A DNA stretch of 64,000 nucleotides from positions 937,001 to 1,001,000 of the forward strand of contig CP016093.1 in assembly GCA_001664005.1 (NCBI GenBank), read 5' to 3'. A model generated the notes under the pieces. That model was not told the origin of the DNA, searched no databases, and saw nothing but the letters and a program-made list of their open reading frames with translations. Below are positions 7,858 through 16,689 of this stretch, one piece after another. Numbering within the stretch: position 1 is the first letter of the stretch; each line of letters opens with the position of its first letter. Made by a program: the position numbers and the translations under genes. Source of the DNA: Rhizobiales bacterium NRL2. Its GTDB lineage: Bacteria; Pseudomonadota; Alphaproteobacteria; Minwuiales; Minwuiaceae.

Positions 7858-9444
7858 GTGAATCTGACCGATTGGGACAACCGGGAGCGCCGCTACGACC
7901 TGAGCCCGGAGGCGGCGGCGCGGGAGCTTGAGCGCCATTACGGTATCGCCGGCGAGACCACCTTCGCCGACCTGGTGGCCCGGGCCGCCGAACAGTTTCC
8001 GGCCAAGGTCGCGATCGTCCATCATGGCCGCATTCTGACCTATGCCCAGCTCATGCGGAAGGTGGCGGCCGTGCGCCGTTTCGTGGCGGACCGCGCGAAG
8101 CCGGGCCAGCGGGTCGCGCTGCTGGTCGACAACTCCGACCACTATCCGATCTGGTATTTCGGCATCCTGGCGGCCGGGGCCGTCGCGGTGCCGATCAACC
8201 CCAAGCTTGTGGCCCGCGAACTGGGCTACATGGTCGGCGACGCGGAACCCGTGCTGTTCGTCGAGGAGACCCGCTTCGAGAAGCTGATCGACGACGCCCT
8301 GGCGATGGCGGGACGCGACGTGCCGCGCTTCGTGGTCGACCGCGACCCGCCGCCGCCCTATGCCGGCGAGTGGCAGCCGACGCGGGGCATCGACGTCCAC
8401 AGCCCGGCGGCGATCTACTACACTTCCGGGACCACGGGCGCGCCCAAGGGCGTGATCCACACCCATTACAGCCTGATGGCCGGCGCCGTCCTTTGTCCGG
8501 AAGCCTGGGAGCACACCGGGCCGGAGACGCGCTTTCTGGCCTGCACGCCGATGTTCCATATCGCCAGCCACGTCTTCTTCCTGGTGATCCTGGCGCTGGG
8601 CGCGACGCTGGTGGTCGACAGCTATCAGACCGAGCGCACCATGCGCCAGATCGCGGATCACGGCATCGACGCCTTCTTCGCGGTGCCCTCGCAGCTTCTG
8701 ATGATGGAGCAGCACCCGCTGAAGGACGAACTCGATTTCTCCCACGTGAAGATGGTCTGTTTCGGCGCCGCGCCGATGGCCATGGACCGGCTACAGGCGG
8801 TCCAGGACATGTTCCCCAATGCCGGCCTGGTTCACGCCATGGGACAGACCGAAAGCTGCGGCATGATCGTCACCCTGTCGTCGAAACGGGCCTTCGAGAA
8901 GATCGGCTCGGTCGGCGTGCCCGTGCCGGGTAACGTCATCCGCGTGGTCGACGCGGACGACAACGACGTGCCCCGGGGCGAGATCGGTGAACTGGTCAGC
9001 CGCGGCCCGCAGAACATGATCGGCTATCTCAACCGCCCGGACGCGACGGCGGAGACCCTACGCGGCGGCTGGCTGCACACCGGCGATCTCGGCTATCAGG
9101 ACGCGGACGGCTATCTCTACCTGGTCGACCGTTCCAAGGACATGATCATCCGCGGCGGCGAGAACATCTACTCCACCGAGGTCGAGGATGTCGTCTACAT
9201 GCTGGACGCGGTCTCGCTCTGCGCGGTGATCGGCGTGCCCGACAAGCTGTTCGGCGAGGAAGTCGGCGTGTTCATCCAGACCCGGAAGGGCAGGGCGCTC
9301 GCGGCCGAGGACGTGCAGAAGCACTGCCGCGAACATCTGGCCGCCTACAAGGTGCCCCGCGTCGTGGAGTTCGTCGACGACTTCGCTATGACCGCGACCG
9401 GCAAGATCCAGAAGGGCGAACTCCGCAAGCGCTACCAGGGCTGA
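7858..9444 (+). CDS. Class I adenylate-forming enzyme, acyl-CoA synthetase
   Basis: A 528-residue ANL-superfamily enzyme. The P-loop-like motif YYTSGTTGAPKGV is near residue 187, followed by GWLHTGDLGYQDADG and KDMIIRGGENIYSTEVE. The C-terminal lysine motif is TATGKIQKGELRKR. It activates a carboxylic acid with ATP and transfers it to CoA; the chain specificity cannot be read. The start is GTG at 7858, ten bases after AGGGGAGG, and lies 77 bases beyond the serine hydrolase, possibly in the same transcript. Confidence 0.92.
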   Translation: MNLTDWDNRERRYDLSPEAAARELERHYGIAGETTFADLVARAAEQFPAKVAIVHHGRILTYAQLMRKVAAVRRFVADRAKPGQRVALLVDNSDHYPIWYFGILAAGAVAVPINPKLVARELGYMVGDAEPVLFVEETRFEKLIDDALAMAGRDVPRFVVDRDPPPPYAGEWQPTRGIDVHSPAAIYYTSGTTGAPKGVIHTHYSLMAGAVLCPEAWEHTGPETRFLACTPMFHIASHVFFLVILALGATLVVDSYQTERTMRQIADHGIDAFFAVPSQLLMMEQHPLKDELDFSHVKMVCFGAAPMAMDRLQAVQDMFPNAGLVHAMGQTESCGMIVTLSSKRAFEKIGSVGVPVPGNVIRVVDADDNDVPRGEIGELVSRGPQNMIGYLNRPDATAETLRGGWLHTGDLGYQDADGYLYLVDRSKDMIIRGGENIYSTEVEDVVYMLDAVSLCAVIGVPDKLFGEEVGVFIQTRKGRALAAEDVQKHCREHLAAYKVPRVVEFVDDFAMTATGKIQKGELRKRYQG

Positions 9445-9559
9445 ACCGGGGGCGGGGATCCGTTCCGCTGAGAACACGGCCGTCACCCAGCGGCGCCATG
9501 CCCGCCTCCCCCGACCGGGTCAGGGGCCCGCAAGGCGTTCGACCGGAGGCCGGACGGCC

Positions 9560-10192
9560 TCAGCGTCCGTAGGCGCGCTGACCCTCGACGATCGTCCATT
9601 CGACGATGTCGCGCAGTACTGTGCCCATGGCCTCGTCCCAGGCGCGGATGGAATCTTCCATGCTCTCGGTCGGCGGATCGTCGACGGCCGCCTCGAAGCT
9701 GGCGGAGCGGACGATGATCTGGCGCGGCTGGCGGATCAGCTTGGCGTTGATCCGCACGCGGATCTTGCCGCCGCCGAAGTCCTCCACCTGGAATTCGCGG
9801 ATCTCGGTCTTCAGGCTGAAGTCGGCGCGCAGACCGATGGCCTGACGGCCGACCGCGACGATGGTGCCACTGTTCTCGAAACTCTCCACCAGCAGGGTCT
9901 GGACCATCTTCGGGGCGCGCTCGGTCCAGCGGATATCGCCGAAATAGCCGAGCTCGAGCGGCGAGGGTCTGACGGCGATCCGCGCCGTGTCCAGGCCGCC
10001 GGCGGCGACGGGTTCCTCGATCACGAGTTGCCATTCGACCCGGGGCAGACCGGGATCGAAATTGCTCTTGGGCGACAGGTTGTAGAGATTGCTGGGCGCT
10101 TTCGGCACCGGCAGGATGCCGCCGCAGGCGGTCAGCAGCAGCACCGCCGCGGCCAGCGCGAGCGGCCGACCGGCCCGGAACCGGCGCCTCAC
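9560..10192 (-). CDS. ABC-type transport auxiliary lipoprotein (PqiC-like)
   Basis: A 210-residue lipoprotein. The lipobox LLTAC places the lipidated cysteine near residue 23. The body fits the ABC_trans_aux family, with LYNLSP, PKMVQTLLVESFENSG and a C-terminal AWDEAMGTVLRDIVEW. It is the last gene of the Mla-type operon. Its start overlaps the stop of the MCE gene by 4 bases, so the two are probably translationally coupled. It is expected to sit at the inner face of the outer membrane and help the MCE protein bridge the periplasm. Confidence 0.87.
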   Translation of the reverse strand: MRRRFRAGRPLALAAAVLLLTACGGILPVPKAPSNLYNLSPKSNFDPGLPRVEWQLVIEEPVAAGGLDTARIAVRPSPLELGYFGDIRWTERAPKMVQTLLVESFENSGTIVAVGRQAIGLRADFSLKTEIREFQVEDFGGGKIRVRINAKLIRQPRQIIVRSASFEAAVDDPPTESMEDSIRAWDEAMGTVLRDIVEWTIVEGQRAYGR

Positions 10193-11199
10193 TGATTGCG
10201 CTCCACGACCGCGCCGCCGCTGCCGAACAGCGACTGGGCCCCGCCGGCCTCCAGCCGCTCGGTCAGGCGCGAGAGCGAGGCGATCAGCAGCCGCGCCTCG
10301 GTGATGAAGCGCTGGAATTCGCCCAGCCCGTCATTGGCGAAGCTGCTCAGATACTCCTCGTTGTTCTGCAGCAATCCGTTCAGCGTCGACATCATTTCTC
10401 CCAGATCCCGGTTGGTCTGGCGCAGCTCACCGATCAGCGCCCTGGCGTCCTTGGTAACCACCTGGTCGACGCCGGTCATGGCGCCACGGGCCACCGCCAG
10501 CGTTTCCTCCGCGTCGTCGATCACGCCCGACGAACGGTCGACCAGTTGGCGCGCGCTCTTCATCGTCGCGGCGATGTCCGCGGCGCTGCTGTCGAGCGAG
10601 CGCAGCACGCTGTCGATGCGCATGTCCTGGCCGGCCAGGGTGCCGGTGACGGTCTTCAGGTCCGACAGGATGCCGCCGATCGATTCCTGATTCTCCGAAC
10701 CCAGCAGATCGGCCAGCCGTTCGGTGACCACAATGGCCCGGCTGAGCAGTTCCGGCGCGCCGGAGAACAGCTTCTCGATATCCGACGGCGCCGAGGGGAT
10801 GATCGGCCTGGGCGCCAGCGGCGGCGTGGTCAGGGGCGGACTCTTGGCGGCCGCGCCCTCGATGTTGACATAGGCGACGCCGGTGATGCCCTGCAGCTTC
10901 AGCGTGGCGATGTCGCCCTCGCGGATCGGCACGTCTTCGTCGATCTCGACCACCGTGCGGACCTGGGTGGGGTCGTCGGGATCGATGCGGATATCGGTGA
11001 CGGAGCCGACCTTGATGCCGCGGTAGCGGACATCGCCGCCGACCGAGAGGCCGGCCACCGAACCGCGGATGAAGATATCGTAGACCCGCTTGGCCTCGTC
11101 CAGCCCGGCCTGGGAAATCCAGATCGCGAAGCCGAAGAAGGCGAGGGTGAAGATCAGCACGACGCTGCCGATCAGCAGATGGCTGGCCCGGGTCTCCAC
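10189..11199 (-). CDS. MlaD/MCE-domain lipid transport protein
   Basis: A 336-residue inner-membrane-anchored protein. An N-terminal transmembrane helix (about residues 8-30, LLIGSVVLIFTLAFFGFAIW) is followed by an MCE domain (about 40-118) with VGGDVRYRGIKVGSVTDI and LQGITGVAYVNIEG. A long helical region runs to the C-terminus (about 150-325). MCE proteins form hexameric rings carrying phospholipids between membranes. The long helical tail is more like the tube-forming PqiB/YebT or Mce type than short MlaD. It lies 3 bases from the ATPase gene. Confidence 0.92.
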   Translation of the reverse strand: METRASHLLIGSVVLIFTLAFFGFAIWISQAGLDEAKRVYDIFIRGSVAGLSVGGDVRYRGIKVGSVTDIRIDPDDPTQVRTVVEIDEDVPIREGDIATLKLQGITGVAYVNIEGAAAKSPPLTTPPLAPRPIIPSAPSDIEKLFSGAPELLSRAIVVTERLADLLGSENQESIGGILSDLKTVTGTLAGQDMRIDSVLRSLDSSAADIAATMKSARQLVDRSSGVIDDAEETLAVARGAMTGVDQVVTKDARALIGELRQTNRDLGEMMSTLNGLLQNNEEYLSSFANDGLGEFQRFITEARLLIASLSRLTERLEAGGAQSLFGSGGAVVERNQ

Positions 11200-11202
11200 A
11201 GC

Positions 11203-11973
11203 CTACTCCGCTTCGCTGTCCCGCGCGGCGCGGGCGCGGGGTCCGTGGAAATATTCGCGGATCCAGGGATGGTCGTGCCGTTCCAGCTCCCTGACGGGTG
11301 CTACCGAAAGAACCTTGTGATCCGCGAGAACCGCGACACGGTCGCAGATCGCATAGAGGCTGTCCAGATCGTGGGTGACCATGACCACGGTCAGCCCCAG
11401 CGCGCGGGACAGCTCACCGATCAGCTCGTCGAACTGCGCCGCGCCGATGGGATCCAGGCCTGCGGTCGGTTCGTCGAGAAAGACGATCTCCGGATCCAGG
11501 GCCAGCGCCCGCGCCAGGCCTGCGCGCTTGCGCATGCCGCCCGACAGCTCCGATGGGTATTTCGGCGCGGCGTCCGCGGGCAGGCCGACCATGGCGATCT
11601 TCAGCCCCGCCAGTTCGTTCATCAGCCCCTGCGGCAGGTCGGTATGCTCGCGCATCGGCGCTTCCACGTTCTCGGCGACGGACAGGGAGCTGAACAGGGC
11701 GCCGTTCTGGAACAGCACGCCCCAGCGCCGTTCCAGCAGGCGGCGGCGGTCGGGATCGAGCGCGCCGAGGTGCTCGCCGAAGACCTCGATGCGTCCCGCG
11801 CTCGGCCGGAGCAGGCCGATTATGGCGCGCAGCAGCACCGACTTGCCGGTGCCCGAGCCGCCGACCACGCCCAGCACCTCGCCCTGGCGCACTTCCAGGT
11901 CGACGCCGTCGTGCACGGTCTGGGGCCCGAAGCGTGTGACGAGGCCGGAGACGCGGATGATCGGGTCGGCCAT
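11203..11973 (-). CDS. MlaF-family ABC transporter ATP-binding protein
   Basis: A 256-residue ABC ATPase. It shows Walker A GGSGTGKSVLL (about residues 37-47), the signature LSGGMRKRAGLARAL, Walker B EIVFLDEPTAGLDP and the switch VTHDL. The signature form with MRKRAGLARA is characteristic of MlaF/Ttg2A lipid-transport ATPases. It lies 3 bases from the permease upstream and 3 bases from the MCE gene downstream, in one tight operon. Confidence 0.95.
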   Translation of the reverse strand: MADPIIRVSGLVTRFGPQTVHDGVDLEVRQGEVLGVVGGSGTGKSVLLRAIIGLLRPSAGRIEVFGEHLGALDPDRRRLLERRWGVLFQNGALFSSLSVAENVEAPMREHTDLPQGLMNELAGLKIAMVGLPADAAPKYPSELSGGMRKRAGLARALALDPEIVFLDEPTAGLDPIGAAQFDELIGELSRALGLTVVMVTHDLDSLYAICDRVAVLADHKVLSVAPVRELERHDHPWIREYFHGPRARAARDSEAE

Positions 11974-11976
11974 CGC

Positions 11977-13122
11977 TCACACCCCGATCAGGTTGAAGAA
12001 GACCGAGAACATGGCGTCGGCGACGATGACGATGAAGATGCCCTCGACGACGGCGCGCGTGGTCTGCTGGCCGAGCGATTCCGCGCTGCCGGCGGTGCGC
12101 AGTCCCTCGTAGCAGCCGACCATGGCGATCAGCGCCCCGAAGACCGGCGCCTTGACCAGGCCCACCAGCAGGGTCGACAGCTTGACCGCCGACATCAGCC
12201 GTTCCGCGAACAGCGAGGGCGGGATGTCCAGCGCCACCCAGGCCATCAGTCCGCCGCCGATCAGGCCGCTGATGTCGGCCAGCAGCGCCAGCGGCCCCAT
12301 CATCAGGCAGAGTGCCAGCACCCGGGGCAGCACCAGGACCTCCATCGGGTCGAGGCCCAGCGCCCGCATGGCGTCGACTTCCTCGTTGACCTTCATGGAA
12401 CCGATCTGGGCGGCGAACGCGCTGCCCGAGCGGCCGGCGACGACGATCGCGGTCAGCAGGATGCCGATCTCGCGCAGCACGGAAATGCCGATCAGGTTGA
12501 CGGTGAAGATCTGCGCGCCGAAGCGTTCGAGCTGCGCCGCCCCCTGAAAGGCGAGCACGACGCCGACCAGAAAGGAGATCAGGGCGACGATGGGAAACGC
12601 CTTCACGCCGGCCTGCTCCATATGGTGGACCGTGGCGGTCAGGCGCAGGCGGCCGGGACGGAGGGCGGTACGCGCCGCGCACTCGATCGTCGCCCCCAGG
12701 AAGCCGACCATGGAGGCGGCGCGGGCGCCGGCGGCCAGCGCGCCTTCGCCAAGGGCGGCGACCAGACGGACCACCGGGTTGCCATCGTCGGGCATTACCA
12801 CGGGCCGGGCATGGAGGTCGGCTACCCGTTCGATCAGCTGGCGCTGGACCTCGCTCGCGCCGTCGATGCGGGCGCCGGTTCGGTCGGCCAGCCGGACCAG
12901 CAGATAGGCGCCGGAGGTGTCCAGCCAGGTGACGCCGGAGATATCGAGTGCGGTCAGGTCCGCCGGCGCGGCGGCGGCCTGCCGGTCCAGCGAACGGGCG
13001 TGGGCGACCGACCAGGCGCCATGGGCGTGCGCCACGCCGCCGGCGACTTCCAGCCGCGGGGCCACGGAGCGGTCGGCCCCGCCGCGTTTCTGTTCGGAAT
13101 TGTCGTCGGCGATGGTAGTCAA
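11977..13122 (-). CDS. MlaE-family lipid ABC permease with N-terminal STAS domain
   Basis: About 381 residues. The N-terminal STAS-like domain (DLTALDISGVTWLDTSGAYL) is fused to the MlaE permease, which carries the conserved FLVGVVLAFQGAAQLERFGA, the EIGILLTAIVVAGRSGSAFA loop and the motif MKVNEEVDAMRALGLDP. The start is taken as TTG at 13122, the last start codon before the reading frame runs into the promoter and coding region of the isomerase on the other strand. GTG codons further in are alternatives. It is the first gene of the operon permease, ATPase, MCE protein, lipoprotein. Confidence 0.85.
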   Translation of the reverse strand: MTTIADDNSEQKRGGADRSVAPRLEVAGGVAHAHGAWSVAHARSLDRQAAAAPADLTALDISGVTWLDTSGAYLLVRLADRTGARIDGASEVQRQLIERVADLHARPVVMPDDGNPVVRLVAALGEGALAAGARAASMVGFLGATIECAARTALRPGRLRLTATVHHMEQAGVKAFPIVALISFLVGVVLAFQGAAQLERFGAQIFTVNLIGISVLREIGILLTAIVVAGRSGSAFAAQIGSMKVNEEVDAMRALGLDPMEVLVLPRVLALCLMMGPLALLADISGLIGGGLMAWVALDIPPSLFAERLMSAVKLSTLLVGLVKAPVFGALIAMVGCYEGLRTAGSAESLGQQTTRAVVEGIFIVIVADAMFSVFFNLIGV

Positions 13123-13170
13123 GTCTCGACGCGGCCCGCGTTCCGTTTGTGAGGGAAGGGAATCTGCATC

Positions 13171-13959
13171 ATGCCCCGCTTCAGCGCCAACATCGACATG
13201 CTGTTTACCGAACTGCCCTTCCTGGAGCGGTTCGAGGCCGCCGCCGCGCACGGCTTCACCGAAGTCGAGATCCTCAACCCCCACATCCATGACCGCGAGG
13301 CTATGCGCGCCGAACGGGACCGCCACGGCCTCGGCATAACGCTGATCAACATGCCGATCCCGCGCATGGCCGACGGCGACAGGGGTGCGGCGGTCGACCC
13401 GGCGGCGACGGAGCGTTTCCTGGACGAGGCGGAGCGGACGCTCGACCTCGCCCGCTTCCTGGAGGCGCCGCGCGTCCACGTACTGGCCGGTCGCGCCGAG
13501 CCCGGCGACGCCACCGCCGAGGCCGCCTTCGTCGAGCATGTCCAGCGCGCCGCCGCGATGGCGGCGGAAGCGGGAGTCCGGCTGATGCTGGAGCCGATCA
13601 ACACCCGCGACATTCCGGGTTACTTCCTGCGCACGGTCGACCAGGCCCTGCGCATCCTCGACCGGGTCGGGCGCGACAACGTGTTCCTGCAGTTCGACGC
13701 CTATCATGTGCAGGTGATGAGCGGCGACATCGTGCACCGCTTCCGCGCCGCCTTCGACCGCATCGGCCATGTGCAGATCGCCAATCCGCCGGACCGCCAC
13801 GAACCGGGCCGCGGCGAGATCGACTTCGCCTTCTTCTTCGAACAGGTCGACGCGCTGGGCTATGACGGCCGGGTCAGCCTGGAGTACCGTCCCGCCACGA
13901 CGACGTCCGAGAGTCTGGCCTGGGGCGCGCCCTGGGGGCTGGGCGCCGGGGCGGGCTGA
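13171..13959 (+). CDS. hyi: Hydroxypyruvate isomerase family TIM-barrel enzyme
   Basis: A 262-residue xylose-isomerase-like TIM barrel. Family marks are the opening FSANIDMLFTELPFLERFEA, the acidic metal/catalytic positions in LMLEPINTRD and FLQFDAYHVQ, and a final SLEYRP. Hydroxypyruvate isomerases interconvert hydroxypyruvate and tartronate semialdehyde, but close relatives (OtnI) act on other 2-keto sugars. GGGAAGGG lies before the ATG. It diverges from the lipid transport operon with only 48 bases between the starts. Confidence 0.88.
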   Translation: MPRFSANIDMLFTELPFLERFEAAAAHGFTEVEILNPHIHDREAMRAERDRHGLGITLINMPIPRMADGDRGAAVDPAATERFLDEAERTLDLARFLEAPRVHVLAGRAEPGDATAEAAFVEHVQRAAAMAAEAGVRLMLEPINTRDIPGYFLRTVDQALRILDRVGRDNVFLQFDAYHVQVMSGDIVHRFRAAFDRIGHVQIANPPDRHEPGRGEIDFAFFFEQVDALGYDGRVSLEYRPATTTSESLAWGAPWGLGAGAG

Positions 13960-14046
13960 GGCGTGACGGCGCGCATTGTCCACGTCTGCGCGCTGGGCCA
14001 GACCGGACGGGCACGAGACCACGCACGAACGGAACGGTGAGACGAC

Positions 14047-14454
14047 ATGCGACTGATCCTGGCCGCCTGCCTGGCCACGCTCCTTTCATTGCCCGCCGCC
14101 GCCGGCGAGGGCGACGCCGCCAGCGGCGAAGAGATCTTCATGCGCTTCTGCAAGCAGTGCCACATCCCGATTCCCGGCGATCCGCTGACCGCGCCGGATC
14201 TGTCGGGCGTGGTGGGGCGGCCCGTGGGCGCCGAGGAAGGCTACCGCTATTCCGACGCCTTCCTGGCCCGCCGCGAGGAGGGGATGATCTGGACCGAGGA
14301 GAATCTGGACGCGTTCCTGCGCCACCCGCGGGACTTCATTCCCGGCTCCATCATGGTCTTCAAGGGCGTGCGCCGCGGCTCCCACCGCGACGACCTGATC
14401 GCCTTCCTGAAGGCGCTGGAACCGAGGAGTGGGAGCGGAACAACTTCCGATTGA
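14047..14454 (+). CDS. Small periplasmic class I cytochrome c
   Basis: A 135-residue protein with a signal peptide (MRLILAACLATLLSLPAAAG) and one haem-binding motif CKQCH at residues 35-39. The probable distal ligand is Met 103 in PGSIMVF, the usual position for cytochrome c550/c2-like proteins. It probably shuttles electrons in the periplasm; the partner is not visible. It follows the isomerase gene by 87 bases on the same strand. Confidence 0.88.
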   Translation: MRLILAACLATLLSLPAAAGEGDAASGEEIFMRFCKQCHIPIPGDPLTAPDLSGVVGRPVGAEEGYRYSDAFLARREEGMIWTEENLDAFLRHPRDFIPGSIMVFKGVRRGSHRDDLIAFLKALEPRSGSGTTSD

Positions 14455-14460
14455 ATTGCC

Positions 14461-14590
14461 CGGGATTGGCGCCCTCGGATCCGGGTCCGTCCCCCCGAAC
14501 GGGATCATGCCCGCTTTGTGCGGGCATCCGGTTATCCACATGACTCGCGGCGAAGCCGCTCCGGACCCCCGCACAGGGCGGGGGTGACAG
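14461..14590. repeat. Cluster of three short hairpins (REP-like intergenic sequence)
   Basis: Three inverted repeats follow each other between convergent genes: ATGCCCGC/GCGGGCAT (14507-14514 and 14520-14527), GCGGC/GCCGC (14547-14551 and 14555-14559), and ACCCCCGC/GCGGGGGT (14565-14572 and 14578-14585), with loops of 5, 3 and 5 bases. They resemble dispersed repetitive palindromes of high-GC proteobacteria and may also terminate transcription from both sides. Confidence 0.5.
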
Positions 14591-14654
14591 GAAAAGACCG
14601 CCGCTTCCGGGAAGGGGGCAGGGTGGGGGATGCCCCTGGCTGACGCGGAGGACC

Positions 14655-15608
14655 TCAGCCGTCCTCGAGCTGTTTCCACATCTCCCGGTCGCGTTCGGCG
14701 GTCCAGATGCGCGGATGCTCGATGCCCGCGGCCTCGTCATAGGCGCGGGAGATGTCGAAGGGCATGCAGTGGTCGAAGATCGACCAGTGGCCGTACTTCT
14801 CCTCCAGGCGCGGCACCACGCTGTCGTAGACCTGTTTCAGCGACTGGTCCTGGCCGACGCCCTGGCTCGCGCCCTCGTAGAGCGCGCGGATGAAGCTTTC
14901 GGTGCCGGCCATCGCCGCCTCGCAATCCTCCGGCGTCGTCATCGCCGGGCCGCGCCCCGGCACCAGGTAGAGCGGCTGCAGCGCGCGCAGCTTCTCCAGC
15001 GTCTGCGGCCAGTCGCGCAGATAGGCGTCGCCGGTATAGGGCGTGGCCCCGTTCTCGACCAGGTCGCCGGAGAACAGCACCCGCTGTTCGGGCAGCCAGA
15101 CCACCGTGTCGCCCTTGGTGTGGCCGCGGCCGGGATGGATGATCTGGACCTCCAGACCGCCCATCATCACCGTCATGCGCTCCCTGAAGGTGAGGGTCGG
15201 CCAGGTCAGTCCCGGAATGCTCTCGATGCCGCGGAACAGACGCGGGAAGCGTCCGGCTTCCGAATCGTAGTCCTGCTGGCCGCGCTCCCGGATCAGGTCG
15301 TGCGTCGGCTCCGAACAGATCACGTGCTCCGCCCCGTAGGCGGCGGCGCCCAGCACCCGGACGGCGTGATAGTGGGTCAGCACGACGTACTTGAACGGTT
15401 TGTCGGTGACCGCGGCGACGCGGCGTTTCAGGTCTTCGGCGGCGATGGGCGTGGCGCGGGTGTCGATCACCATCACTCCGTCATCGCCGATCACCACGCC
15501 GGACGTGGGATCGCCTTCCTCCACATAGACCCAAGCGTTTTCGGTGAGCTGCTCGAAGGAGATCTCCTTCTCCTCGTTGACGTCGGTCGATGCGAACGAG
15601 CGCGCCAT
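14655..15608 (-). CDS. MBL-fold hydrolase with incomplete metal motif
   Basis: A 317-residue metallo-beta-lactamase-fold protein. The canonical HxHxDH motif reads H79-Y-H81-A-V83-R84, so the Asp and His of the second metal site are missing. Later ligands are present (PGRGHTKGDT, LFSGDLV). It may hold a single metal ion or have changed chemistry. The start at 15608 follows GGGGAGAG; the longer open frame upstream overlaps the divergent PaaX gene. The pairing with a PaaX-type regulator suggests control by an acyl-CoA or aromatic-CoA effector, but that is inference. Confidence 0.85.
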   Translation of the reverse strand: MARSFASTDVNEEKEISFEQLTENAWVYVEEGDPTSGVVIGDDGVMVIDTRATPIAAEDLKRRVAAVTDKPFKYVVLTHYHAVRVLGAAAYGAEHVICSEPTHDLIRERGQQDYDSEAGRFPRLFRGIESIPGLTWPTLTFRERMTVMMGGLEVQIIHPGRGHTKGDTVVWLPEQRVLFSGDLVENGATPYTGDAYLRDWPQTLEKLRALQPLYLVPGRGPAMTTPEDCEAAMAGTESFIRALYEGASQGVGQDQSLKQVYDSVVPRLEEKYGHWSIFDHCMPFDISRAYDEAAGIEHPRIWTAERDREMWKQLEDG

Positions 15609-15717
15609 TGATGTCTCTCCCCGGTTCGTTCCTCGAACATCACTTAAGACCGCCGCCGCGCCGCCTTCAAGCGCCCGGTCGTTGAAAGCCCCCGCGAACA
15701 GGTTAATCTCGGCGCCC

Positions 15718-16689
15718 ATGCCCGAAGCGACCGCCGCACCCCTGCCCGACATCGCCGGCCGACTGATCGAGCGGATCGCCATCCGCGCGCCGTCGCTGAT
15801 CGTGACCGTCTGGGGCGACACCATCGCCGCCCACGGCGAGGCCGTGTGGCTGGGCAGCCTGATCCGGCTTATGGGCGATTTCGGCCTCAACGAGCGGGTG
15901 GTCCGGACCTCGGTCTTCCGCCTGCAGAAGGACAACTGGCTGGCCCGGGAGCAGATCGGCCGGCGCAGCCTCTACGATCTGACGTCCTCGGCGCGGCGCA
16001 TTTCGGCCGCCGGCGACAGCCGCATCTACCGGCCGTCGCCGCCCGAATGGCGCGGCGAATGGCTGGTGCTGATCCTGGGGCCGTCGACGGCGGAGGTGCG
16101 GGAGAAGCTGCGCCGGGAACTGCTGCTGCAGGGCTTCGGCAGCCCGTCGCCCGGCGTCTTCGTCCGCCCCGACGGCGATTTCGCCTCGGCCCGCGACCTG
16201 CTGGAGGAGGCCGGCGCCGCCGAGGATGTCGTGGCCTTCCACTCGGACGGCGCCCTGACGGAGGGGCTCGGCCCCGTGCGGCGCCTGGTGGCGCATGCCT
16301 GGGATCATGCGGCGCTGGAGCAGGGCTACCGCGAATTCATCCAGCTTTTCCGCCCGGTGCTGGCGGAGGCCGCCGGGCTGGACGACCGCGCCCGTTTCGT
16401 GGTCCGTACCCTGTTGATCCACGAATTCCGCCGGGTCACCCTGCGCGACCCGATGCTGCCGGCCGAGCTGCTGCCAGCGGACTGGCCGGGCCAGCGGGCG
16501 CGCGACCTGTGCGCGGCCATCTACCGCGCCATCCATGCCGGCGCGGCGCGCCATGCCATGGCGGTGCTGGAAACGCGCGCCGGACGTCTACCCAAGCCGC
16601 GCGCGGCCTACTACGATCGCTTCGGGGGAATTGACTGGGAGAACGGGGGCCGGCAACAGGCCGCCGCAAGGGGAGGAACCGATAGATGA
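15718..16689 (+). CDS. PaaX-family transcriptional regulator
   Basis: A 323-residue regulator. The N-terminal winged helix (about residues 10-95) contains LIRLMGDFGLNERVVRTSVF and LAREQIGRRSLYDLT. The central domain (GEWLVLILGP, then FGSPSPGVFVRPD) and C-terminal PaaX domain (RFVVRTLLIHEFRRVTLRDP, LPADWPGQRARDL) complete the family architecture. PaaX represses phenylacetate degradation and is released by phenylacetyl-CoA. No paa genes are here, so its targets are probably the divergent MBL gene or the reductase that follows. Its stop overlaps the next start by 4 bases. Confidence 0.92.
   Translation: MPEATAAPLPDIAGRLIERIAIRAPSLIVTVWGDTIAAHGEAVWLGSLIRLMGDFGLNERVVRTSVFRLQKDNWLAREQIGRRSLYDLTSSARRISAAGDSRIYRPSPPEWRGEWLVLILGPSTAEVREKLRRELLLQGFGSPSPGVFVRPDGDFASARDLLEEAGAAEDVVAFHSDGALTEGLGPVRRLVAHAWDHAALEQGYREFIQLFRPVLAEAAGLDDRARFVVRTLLIHEFRRVTLRDPMLPAELLPADWPGQRARDLCAAIYRAIHAGAARHAMAVLETRAGRLPKPRAAYYDRFGGIDWENGGRQQAAARGGTDR

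Noticed and set aside
10546-13152. An 868-codon frame on the plus strand over the Mla operon
   Set aside because: It is antisense to the four recognised Mla-type genes, and its product is a low-complexity Gln/Asp/Arg-rich shadow.
13123-14022. N-terminal extension of the MlaE-type permease by about 300 codons
   Set aside because: The extension runs antisense through the isomerase gene; the permease and STAS domain fit within the part that begins near 13122.
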